Assembly: GCF_051209875.1 (NCBI RefSeq) | Contig: NZ_JBNTQY010000001.1 | Span: forward strand, 992,001-1,056,000 | Direction of reading: 5' to 3' | DNA: 64,000 bases | From: Emticicia sp051209875 | GTDB lineage: Bacteria; Bacteroidota; Bacteroidia; Cytophagales; Spirosomataceae | Part shown: positions 44,491 to 52,293 of the stretch, piece by piece | Layout of the letters: each line of letters begins with the position of its first letter | Position numbering within the stretch: position 1 is the stretch's first letter | The notes under the pieces: generated by a model | What the model saw: the letters and a program-made list of their open reading frames with translations, nothing else | Told to the model about the DNA's origin: nothing | Databases searched by the model: none | Position numbers and translations under genes: made by a program

Positions 44491-46545
44491 TTATTCGGTA
44501 GGCACTTCAATATTCTCACCAAAAACATATTTACCAAACCATTGATAATTATGCCACAAAGCTGCTAATCGCTCTTTTGGTTTTGTGATGCCATGCCCAA
44601 AACCTTTATAAACAACCAATTGTGCTGGCACACCCACATCTTGTAAACCTTGTAATAATTCATACGCATTTGAAATCGGCACTCTTCTATCAAACTCCCC
44701 ATGTTGAATCAAAGTTGGCGTTTTTGCATTTAAAATATTGGTCATTGGACTGGTTTTCTTATAAATTTCAGGGTCTTTCCAAGGATTTGCTTGTAAATAT
44801 TGACGAGTAAATGGATGAATATCTGTGCTGACATAATAAGTAACCCAATTAGAAATACCTGCTCCCACCGAAATCGCTTTGAAACGGTTGGTATTGGTTG
44901 TTAAAAATGCTGAGATATAGCCTCCTTGACTCCAACCCATGCAACCCATTTTGTTTGAATCAACAAAGCCTTGTTTTTCCAAAAAATCAACACCCGACAT
45001 GACATCTTCCATATCGCCCACGCCCAAATTTCTGACATTCAAAGACCTGAATTTTTCACCATATCCTGCCGAACCACGATAATTTGGTCTTAAAACTATT
45101 GCCCCTTTTTCTATCCATTCGATTATTGGATATACAGAGACAGGCACTGGTGTAGGAAAATCTATGCCAGTTGGCCCGCCATGAATAACCACCAATAATG
45201 GATATTTTTTGCTTGGGTCAAAGTTTCTTGGTTTATGTAAAACACCTTCAATCTCGGTACCATCTTTGCTTTTCCATTTGACAACTTCACTTACAGGGGT
45301 ATTCCATGATTCGATTTGTTTATTAAAATTGGTAAGCTTTATCAACTTTCCATCGAGCGATTTATAAACTTCTTGCAAAGCAGTGGCAGTTCTGCCAGTA
45401 AATGCCAGTTTTTTTCCATCAAGGGTAAAACTGACAGAACCCATAAAATCAGGCAAGCCAGTTACTTGTACAAATTTATTGGTAGTTGGATTTAATTTGA
45501 ACAATGAAATGCCAGAAGCTCTTTGCGTAGCTTGAAAGAAAATGCCTTCAGTATTCCAATCAATGGTATTTTTTTGTTCGTCAAAATTACTTGCTAATTC
45601 TTCCGCATTTCCTCCAACAATCGGTATTCTAAAAATTCGATTATTTTTGTAAAAGTTTGATAATGTATCAGTTACAGAGCTTTCATATAAAATTTCTTTA
45701 GAATCAGGCGACCATAGGCTGAAGAAATCATTCGCTGGATTTTTGACTAATACGTCAATCTTTTTTGAGGCTATATCTATGATTGAAATATCAGATTTTT
45801 TAGAAGAATTTATCAATGGATTGGGCTGATGATTAAATGCTATTTTGCTACCATCTGGCGACCAGCCAAAACTGGTGACAGTAAATTTCCCATCGGTCAG
45901 CCTTGTGGCTTTTGGTAAGCTGATACAATCTTTTTTCTTCAAAGAATCTTTTGAATCATAGCAAGGTTTTTCGTTGGGCGAGGGCATCATATCTGGTTGA
46001 AAATCAATCATCCATAGATGTGAAAGTGTAAATTCTTCATCATCGAATGCAAATCCACCATATCGTTCTTTGGTTGTTTTTAGCTTTTTACTTTCAGGTT
46101 CATTTTTTGTAAAAGCAAATGATTTACCCTTTGGTGACCATTCGTAATTTAGAATTCCCTCTTCTTCTTTTGTAATTGCCTGAGCTTCTCCACCAATCAA
46201 TTTGATGACAAAAATCTGTGTTTTGTCGCCTCTATCTGCTAAAAATGACAGCCAATTTCCATCAGGAGACCATTTCGGGGCAGTGCTACTGCCTTTCAAT
46301 GTACGAGTGAGTTGAAATGGTTCTTCACCTTTCAGTGACAGCCATATTTCGGTATCATAGCCATTTTCTTTCCAATCGGTTGAGGTTACTGTAAAAGCAA
46401 CATTCTCGCCATTGGGCGAAATAACAGGACTACCACATTGCCGAAGCGATAAAAATTGTTCAAAACTGACAGACGCATTTTGTTGGGCAATGACCCAATA
46501 GAAACTGGTCAGCGATAGAAGAATAGTAGCAAATATTTTTTTCAT
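44491..46545 (-). CDS. S9 family prolyl oligopeptidase-like peptidase, secreted
   Basis: 684 residues from ATG at 46545, the Met that opens the signal peptide (12 codons into the open frame). N-terminal WD40-like propeller (SPNGENVAFTVTS, KWSPDGNWLSFLAD, EYSWSPKGKSF-like blades), then an alpha/beta hydrolase: nucleophile in GCMGWSQGGYISA, Asp in HGEFDRRVP, His in GFGHGITKP. It cleaves peptides, probably in the periplasm. Part of a run of hydrolase genes from 50.1 down to 41.3 kb. Confidence 0.92.
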   Translation of the reverse strand: MKKIFATILLSLTSFYWVIAQQNASVSFEQFLSLRQCGSPVISPNGENVAFTVTSTDWKENGYDTEIWLSLKGEEPFQLTRTLKGSSTAPKWSPDGNWLSFLADRGDKTQIFVIKLIGGEAQAITKEEEGILNYEWSPKGKSFAFTKNEPESKKLKTTKERYGGFAFDDEEFTLSHLWMIDFQPDMMPSPNEKPCYDSKDSLKKKDCISLPKATRLTDGKFTVTSFGWSPDGSKIAFNHQPNPLINSSKKSDISIIDIASKKIDVLVKNPANDFFSLWSPDSKEILYESSVTDTLSNFYKNNRIFRIPIVGGNAEELASNFDEQKNTIDWNTEGIFFQATQRASGISLFKLNPTTNKFVQVTGLPDFMGSVSFTLDGKKLAFTGRTATALQEVYKSLDGKLIKLTNFNKQIESWNTPVSEVVKWKSKDGTEIEGVLHKPRNFDPSKKYPLLVVIHGGPTGIDFPTPVPVSVYPIIEWIEKGAIVLRPNYRGSAGYGEKFRSLNVRNLGVGDMEDVMSGVDFLEKQGFVDSNKMGCMGWSQGGYISAFLTTNTNRFKAISVGAGISNWVTYYVSTDIHPFTRQYLQANPWKDPEIYKKTSPMTNILNAKTPTLIQHGEFDRRVPISNAYELLQGLQDVGVPAQLVVYKGFGHGITKPKERLAALWHNYQWFGKYVFGENIEVPTE

Positions 46546-46598
46546 AGAGGTTTGATGCGTAAGTGTAAATATTTGTACCAAATTAGGAAATATTTACA

Positions 46599-47531
46599 TC
46601 AATCGCCAATCAAATCTAAAACTACTTTTCCTAATATTTCATGGGTTCCTTCAAAAATGGTTAGTGTAATATTTTTAGATTTTTTTTGATAAAGAATTAC
46701 TCGATTATCAATGGTTTTTACTGGTTTTTTCGCAGGAAAAGTCTGAGTTTTGAGCATTGTTGTAGCATCTTCGGCCGAGACATAGCGAGCATTATCTTCT
46801 TCTTCATAATCAATCAAAAGTTTATTGTAAAATTTAATAGACTGAGAAATTGGTACTGAACCTGTATATCCGTCATGAATACCCGCATAAATTTGCAAAA
46901 TGCTGTTTCTACGTTTTTTGATAGGGGTTTCCCAAAATAAAGGCGAACGGTCTCTTGCTTTTTGGTCATCAAATATGCCGTTTGCACTTGTACATTGAAT
47001 GATTTCGACAGCATATTTATTTTTTCTTTCTACCGATTCTTCATACCAAGTTGCTAAATCTGAAATAGACGACCATGCCGAAAATGCCCGAATATTATGC
47101 CGAGATTTCATATACATGGCCATTGTTGCGTAGCCACCTCCACTATTGCCTACCACATAAATATTCTTTTTATCAACATTAAGGTTTTTCAAAGCCCAAT
47201 CAATGGCTTCGTCAATATCACTAATGACAAATTCACTACAACAGGCTTTTAAATGATTGTTTACGCCTCTGAAATTTGGCAAAATATAATTCCAGTTTTT
47301 AGTATGGGCTTGTTCAGCAAGTATATCTTTCTGAGAATCAACCGTATTACTCCAAGAATGTAATTCAACCACCAAAGGCTTTGGTTTAGAAGCAGTAGAT
47401 TTATCGTAATAAAAAACTTGTATATTCTTATCTAAAGATGAACGAATACTGTCTTTTTTTAGAAAATTTGGACGTTGGGCAAATGTCAAATTTCCAATAA
47501 ATAGTAATAGCAAAACAATGTTCTTTTTCAT
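46599..47531 (-). CDS. Secreted alpha/beta hydrolase (S9/esterase-like)
   Basis: 310 residues from ATG at 47531, start of the signal peptide. Nucleophile Ser in VVGNSGGGYATMA, Asp in YAGIHDGYTGSVP, His in FEGTHEILG. Resembles prolyl-oligopeptidase-type or PHB-depolymerase-type esterases. Substrate unknown. Fifty-three bases upstream of the S9 peptidase gene. Confidence 0.82.
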   Translation of the reverse strand: MKKNIVLLLLFIGNLTFAQRPNFLKKDSIRSSLDKNIQVFYYDKSTASKPKPLVVELHSWSNTVDSQKDILAEQAHTKNWNYILPNFRGVNNHLKACCSEFVISDIDEAIDWALKNLNVDKKNIYVVGNSGGGYATMAMYMKSRHNIRAFSAWSSISDLATWYEESVERKNKYAVEIIQCTSANGIFDDQKARDRSPLFWETPIKKRRNSILQIYAGIHDGYTGSVPISQSIKFYNKLLIDYEEEDNARYVSAEDATTMLKTQTFPAKKPVKTIDNRVILYQKKSKNITLTIFEGTHEILGKVVLDLIGD

Positions 47532-47608
47532 GTATAATATATTGATTACCAATCAATTAATTAGCATTTTTGGGGCTTTTTATAATTTATTAAGGGTTTT
47601 TATAATCA

Positions 47609-48937
47609 TCAAGGATTTACAATTCCTGCTTCTGAAACTAATGTTAGTAATGCAAACTGAATCGCTTTGTAGCTTTCTTTATCATCGTACCACCATTCAC
47701 TGAGGGCATGAGCATTCCCCGACTTACCTCCTCGACCTATGGTAACAGCAGGAATTCCTCTTGAAATAGGAATATTTGAATTAGTAGAACCCCTTGAAAC
47801 ATTTGGAGAAACGCCAAAATAACTGGCGGTTGCCATTGTGCGTTGGATTAGAGGAAGATTTTCATCTAACTCACCTGATGGGCGGTCTCCAATTTTTACA
47901 ATGTCAACGGTAAGGGCTGGCCCCATTCTTTTCATGGCATTGTGTTCTTGCAATGCCTGTTGAACAGAAGCTTTTAAGATAGAATCAACCTTGTTGAGGT
48001 TTCCTGGAAATTCTGAACGCATATCCACTTCCATCCAAGATTCAAAAGCAATAGAGTTGACCGAAGTACCGCCCCCAATTCTTCCTACATTATAGCTGGT
48101 GCGAGCTCCACTTCTGGTATATTTATCAGCCGATTTAGTAAAATAATGAATGGCTGAACCCAAAGCGTGTTGTGGGTTGGCTAAGCCAAATGCTCCCCAA
48201 GAATGTCCGCCCGGCCCTTTGAATGTAATGCGATAACGGTAAGAACCCAGTCCCATCGTACTTATTCTTCCTATATCGCCACCATCTATCGAAATCCATG
48301 AATCTAAGCGAGGACTTTGGTCGCTGAAAAGATGCTTTACTCCTCGTAAATCGCCCAGACCTTCCTCACCTACAGAGCCAATGAATAAAATATCTGATTG
48401 TGTTTCTATTTTTGCTTCTTCCATTGCTCGCAAAACAGAAGCTACCATTACTAAAGCCCGTGTATCATCGCCAACACCTGGAGCAAATAGTGTATCGCCT
48501 TTTATTTTTACTTTTACATTTGTTTCTAATGGAAACACGGTGTCTAAATGAGCATCAAATCCTACACGACCTTTGCCTTTTTTACCTTTTCTCAAAGCAA
48601 TGACATTTCCTACTTTATCAATCCATACCGAATCAGCTCCAGCCTCTTTAAGCATTGTAGCGAAGCGAGCAGCTCGTTTTTCTTCCATAAAAGGAGGGGC
48701 TGGAATCTCAGTAAGCATAATTAGCTCATCACGATTTCGTTTGTTTTGTGCTAAAATTGATTGAAAAGCTACTTGTATTTGCTTATTTTTGGCTAATTGT
48801 TCAATATCTTTGATGTATTGAGGTTCAACTTTGCCACTTTTCCCTGCATCTTCTTCCTGTGCCATTACAAGCGTTGAAATGAAGAGATTGCCAATAAAAA
48901 ATAAAAGTAAGCTACTGGTAATTGTATTTTTTTTCAT
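47609..48937 (-). CDS. M20-family metallopeptidase, secreted
   Basis: 442 residues with signal peptide. Two-zinc aminoacylase-type site: His/Asp in FDAHLDTVFP, bridging Asp in GVGDDTRALV, Glu pair in SVGEEGLGD, and Asp in SWISIDGGDIG. A dimerisation domain interrupts the peptidase domain as usual. It probably trims peptides or acyl-amino acids outside the inner membrane. Confidence 0.9.
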   Translation of the reverse strand: MKKNTITSSLLLFFIGNLFISTLVMAQEEDAGKSGKVEPQYIKDIEQLAKNKQIQVAFQSILAQNKRNRDELIMLTEIPAPPFMEEKRAARFATMLKEAGADSVWIDKVGNVIALRKGKKGKGRVGFDAHLDTVFPLETNVKVKIKGDTLFAPGVGDDTRALVMVASVLRAMEEAKIETQSDILFIGSVGEEGLGDLRGVKHLFSDQSPRLDSWISIDGGDIGRISTMGLGSYRYRITFKGPGGHSWGAFGLANPQHALGSAIHYFTKSADKYTRSGARTSYNVGRIGGGTSVNSIAFESWMEVDMRSEFPGNLNKVDSILKASVQQALQEHNAMKRMGPALTVDIVKIGDRPSGELDENLPLIQRTMATASYFGVSPNVSRGSTNSNIPISRGIPAVTIGRGGKSGNAHALSEWWYDDKESYKAIQFALLTLVSEAGIVNP

Positions 48938-48986
48938 ACTCGGTTTTAAGGTTTGCTAATTTGATTTTTAATGTTGATTTATTTAA

Positions 48987-50135
48987 TCATTTCCATATCA
49001 CTGATGAGTCGATACTTGCAATGGATGCTTTGCCTGTTAAAGCCATTGCCAATTCAAATTCATATTTGAGTATTGACAATACTTTTGCTACACCTTCTGC
49101 TCCTCCACAAGCTAATCCAAAACAGATGGGTTTGCCTACTAAAACAGCGTTTGCTCCTAAAGCAATGGCTTTTAGAACATCCGTTCCTCTTCGGATGCCA
49201 CCGTCCATTAATATTGGTACTCTTTTATTTACTTTGGCGGCAATGCGAGGAAGTGCTTCAATAGTAGCTGGCACAGTATCTAAGTTTCTTCCACTATGGT
49301 TGGAAACGATGATTCCTGACACACCTGACTGAATTGCTCTTTCGGCATCATCAGGATTTAAAACACCTTTCACTAAAACAGGTATTTTAGCAAATGATTT
49401 TAGCCATTCGATGTCTTTCCATGTAAGTGGTGTTTTCTGTGGGCCTAAACTTACCATATAGGGTGCATTGACATTCTCTGGCAATTTGAATTTTACCCTT
49501 TGTTGCCGATTACGAGCCCCTGAAACTGGCGTATCAACCGTCACACAAAGGGCACGACAGCCTTGTGATTCAGCTTTTTGAACAACATCTTTGGTAAAAG
49601 CTCTATCATCTCTCACATATAATTGAAACCAGAGTGGTTGTGTAGCCACTTTGGCAATTTCTTCAATAGGAGTGGTTGTAAACGAACTCACTACATAGAT
49701 AGTCGAAGCGGCACTTGCACCACGAGCAGTGGCAAGTTCTCCTTCGGGGTGCATGATTTTATGAAAAGCAGTAGGAGCAATAAGAATCGGAGAAGGTGAG
49801 GTATGTCCAAAAAGTGAAACGCTCGTGTCGAGTTTGGTCACATCAGTAAGCACCGTTGGATTGAGTTTAATGGTATCTAAGGCTTGTCTGTTCCATCTGA
49901 CCGTAAACTCATCGGCCGCTCCACTGGCTACATATTCGTAGGCCATTTTGGTCATTTTCCCCTCAGCCATTTTTTCAAAGTCAAACAGATTTACGATTTC
50001 TGATAAATCGATAGGGTCACCTTTCTTTGAATCAATTGGGTCGGTGGTTACTTGGCTTTGTCCTTCCAAGGGTAGCATCGTACCACCTGCCAAAGCAGTG
50101 ATTGATTTAAGTAAATTTCGCCTTGTTTGTTCCAT
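48987..50135 (-). CDS. FMN-dependent alpha-hydroxy acid oxidase/dehydrogenase with Tat-like signal
   Basis: 382 residues from ATG at 50135; starts MEQTRRNLLKSITALAGG, a twin-arginine signal. TIM-barrel FMN enzyme: active-site SNHSGRNLD (catalytic His, Arg), Lys in PVLVKGVLN, FMN phosphate loop DGGIRRGTDVLKAIALGANAV. Oxidises a 2-hydroxy acid such as lactate or glycolate. The Tat signal implies export of the folded, FMN-loaded enzyme to the periplasm, unlike the cytoplasmic relatives LldD and lactate oxidase. Confidence 0.9.
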   Translation of the reverse strand: MEQTRRNLLKSITALAGGTMLPLEGQSQVTTDPIDSKKGDPIDLSEIVNLFDFEKMAEGKMTKMAYEYVASGAADEFTVRWNRQALDTIKLNPTVLTDVTKLDTSVSLFGHTSPSPILIAPTAFHKIMHPEGELATARGASAASTIYVVSSFTTTPIEEIAKVATQPLWFQLYVRDDRAFTKDVVQKAESQGCRALCVTVDTPVSGARNRQQRVKFKLPENVNAPYMVSLGPQKTPLTWKDIEWLKSFAKIPVLVKGVLNPDDAERAIQSGVSGIIVSNHSGRNLDTVPATIEALPRIAAKVNKRVPILMDGGIRRGTDVLKAIALGANAVLVGKPICFGLACGGAEGVAKVLSILKYEFELAMALTGKASIASIDSSVIWK

Positions 50136-50190
50136 TTTTTGAATGCTTAAATACATTGTAAACTAAGTTGGTACACTTTTTCTAAGAGTT

Positions 50191-50257
50191 GGTTGTAGAA
50201 CATTTTGTAAATTGTTCTGTGTGTCGAAGGGAACAAATAGAAAGTTGTTCTACAACC
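50191..50257. repeat. Nested inverted repeat
   Basis: GGTTGTAGAACA (50191-50202) pairs with TGTTCTACAACC (50246-50257), and inside it TTGTTC (50212-50217) pairs with GAACAA (50231-50236). The outer stem is 12 perfect bases. First element of the 624-base gap between the FMN oxidase and serine hydrolase genes. Confidence 0.75.
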
Positions 50258-50283
50258 TGTGCTTAAAATAAATATAATTTTTA

Positions 50284-50596
50284 TTCCCTCTCCCACAGGA
50301 GAAGAGATAAAAAACTTATAGAAACTATTCATTGATAGATAAGACACTTTCGGAACATTCAGCAAGCTTGCTGCAAAGTGCAGGAACCTTGCTGAATGCT
50401 CCGCAAGCTTGCTGCAAAGTGCAGGAGCCTTGCTGAATGCTCCGCAAGCTTGCTGCAATAGTGCAGGAGCCTTGCTGAATGCTCCGCAAGCTTGCTGCAA
50501 AGTGCAGGAGCCTTGCTGAACATTCCGAAACCTTGCTACAAATTGCGAGACCCTTGCGAAACCTCACCCTTCCTTTCCCTCTCCGATGGGAGAGAC
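50284..50596. repeat. 41-base tandem repeat array bracketed by CCCTCTCC hairpins
   Basis: GCAAGCTTGCTG starts at 50362, 50403, 50444 and 50486, spacing 41, 41 and 42; a decayed fifth copy runs to about 50562. A unit divides into CTTGCTG, CAAAGTG, CAGGAGC, CTTGCTG, AATGCTC and CGCAAG, five heptads and one hexad. On either side are hairpins with CCCTCTCC: with GGAGAAGAG (50284-50305) and with GGAGAG (50575-50594). The open frames across it are repeat artefacts. Confidence 0.9.
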
Positions 50597-50700
50597 ACGA
50601 CCACAAAAAATTGTATCAATTTAATTGACAATGTATTAAAGATGTTTTGTAAATATAAGAACAAAATTATAATAACCAAGTGGCTGATAGTCAGCGTTTT

Positions 50701-50749
50701 AAATTCGTTATGCCAAATTTGTTATTCGTCAATCTAAATTCGTCATTCT
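50701..50749. repeat. Heptad-period array, AAATTCG family
   Basis: AAATTCG, TTATGCC, AAATTTG, TTATTCG, TCAATCT, AAATTCG, TCATTCT in unbroken 7-base register, just after the serine hydrolase stop on the minus strand. The stretch 50597-50700 before it holds nothing recognised. Confidence 0.75.
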
Positions 50750-50759
50750 ACTTACTTCT

Positions 50760-52235
50760 TCATTTCTTTTTCTCAGGAATAGCTTCCATTAACAAAGAAT
50801 AGGCTTTGTTTAAGGCAATATCACCTGCTTTTGAACCTTTATAATGTCCAAGGCGAACTACTACCAAATCATGTGAGGGAATAATCGTTACTGATTGCCC
50901 ACCTGCACCCAGCATCATATAAGCATCTTTGGGAATGGGACGAGCTGCATCTCCATTTATCCAAAACAAACCTCCATAGATAGGACGTCCGTCGGCCACC
51001 CAAGGTTCGGCAAGTGTACTAACAAACTTAGTGAAGCCTTCAGGTAAAATTCGTTCACCATTCCAAACGCCATCTTGTAAATACAAATTACCCAACCGAG
51101 TCCAATCTCTTCCAGAAGCAAACTCGTAGCCTTGTGTCAAAAAGTTACCAGAAGGGTCTGTTTCCATAATCATTGTGCGAACACCAATTTTATCAAATAA
51201 GGCTTGTTGAGGAAAAGTATGATAATTTCTTTTCAACTTTTCTATTCCTAAGCGATTAAGGTAATTTGTCAGAACTGGGTCTGAGTTTCTGTAACGGCCA
51301 ACAGTATTTGGTAGCCATTGTTGAGGTAAATTGGCTGCATACTCGAATGAATTTCCAGCATCCGTATATAAATATAAATGGTCAGGGTATCCCAAAGCAG
51401 GGTCAAAGTCAGGGTCTTGAGGAGCTCTACAATACAAGCCACTGGACATGTGCATAATATCCATGATTCTGATTTTTGCCCGTGCATCGCCTTTGCTTTG
51501 CCATTGAGGAATAGGTGCAGGTTGTTCTAAAGTATAAACACCTTGACGAATAAGAATACCTAAAATTGTAGCCGAAAGGCTTTTGCCCATTGACCAACTT
51601 TCTAAGGGCGTATCTTTAGTGATGCCCTCGCCGTAACGTTCACCAATGATTCTACCTTTGTAAGTAACCACAAAAGCTGCTGTTTGAGCTTCCGAAGTTT
51701 CAAAAGCGGCATTGACTGCTTGCTCAACCTTTACCTTATCAATTTCAGAAGGTATTGGAGTATTTGGCAATACATCGCCCATGGGCCACGGAGTTGTGGC
51801 AGCATTAGGTAAATTTCGAGGAACTTTTATGGGTTTATAATAAAGTGAAGTGCGACCTTCGGGTAAAGTTATACAACCTTGGTCGCCCGTATAAATAGCG
51901 GTACGAGTAACACCATTAGGAAGAGTAATCGAAACAGTTTTTTTGTCATAATCAATCACAGGTTTGCCTACTTTGGCACGTTCTGCATAAGGACTTGTAA
52001 AATAGCCTACATTTTCGGCGGCAAAATCTGGCTTCAGACCTGTGATAAAAACTGCTGAACACATAATTTTGGCAAAGCCCGATGTATGGTGTGAAAGTGC
52101 ATCACCAGGAGGTGCTTTATAGATTGCTGTTTTTAACTCAAGTTCAGCACCTCGTGCAATCATTTTGCTTCGTGAATCTTGAGCGGTGGTATTCAGGAAA
52201 TTTAAAAAGAAAACAAGGGCAATTAATCGCTTCAT
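50760..52235 (-). CDS. Secreted serine hydrolase, beta-lactamase fold
   Basis: 491 residues from ATG at 52235, opening a signal peptide; the open frame runs 11 codons higher. The SxxK nucleophile is in ESWSMGKSLSATILG; a YRNSDP block gives the YxN motif, and HTSGF/MLGAGGQS the later region. An N-terminal extension of about 170 residues precedes the hydrolase domain. Related to 6-aminohexanoate-dimer-hydrolase-type enzymes. Follows the DUF3500 gene by 58 bases, likely one operon. Confidence 0.85.
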   Translation of the reverse strand: MKRLIALVFFLNFLNTTAQDSRSKMIARGAELELKTAIYKAPPGDALSHHTSGFAKIMCSAVFITGLKPDFAAENVGYFTSPYAERAKVGKPVIDYDKKTVSITLPNGVTRTAIYTGDQGCITLPEGRTSLYYKPIKVPRNLPNAATTPWPMGDVLPNTPIPSEIDKVKVEQAVNAAFETSEAQTAAFVVTYKGRIIGERYGEGITKDTPLESWSMGKSLSATILGILIRQGVYTLEQPAPIPQWQSKGDARAKIRIMDIMHMSSGLYCRAPQDPDFDPALGYPDHLYLYTDAGNSFEYAANLPQQWLPNTVGRYRNSDPVLTNYLNRLGIEKLKRNYHTFPQQALFDKIGVRTMIMETDPSGNFLTQGYEFASGRDWTRLGNLYLQDGVWNGERILPEGFTKFVSTLAEPWVADGRPIYGGLFWINGDAARPIPKDAYMMLGAGGQSVTIIPSHDLVVVRLGHYKGSKAGDIALNKAYSLLMEAIPEKKK

Positions 52236-52293
52236 TTTAGTGAGTTTTAGGTCTAAAAATAGGAACAACTTGTTTAATACACTTTTGATAGAA

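Noticed and set aside
50362..50562. Possible CRISPR array
   Set aside because: The 41-base units follow each other directly with no unique spacers, and there are no cas genes in the window.
50147..50606. Open reading frames across the tandem repeat
   Set aside because: They encode repetitive peptides only because 41-base and 42-base units keep frames open by chance; several frames are open at once.
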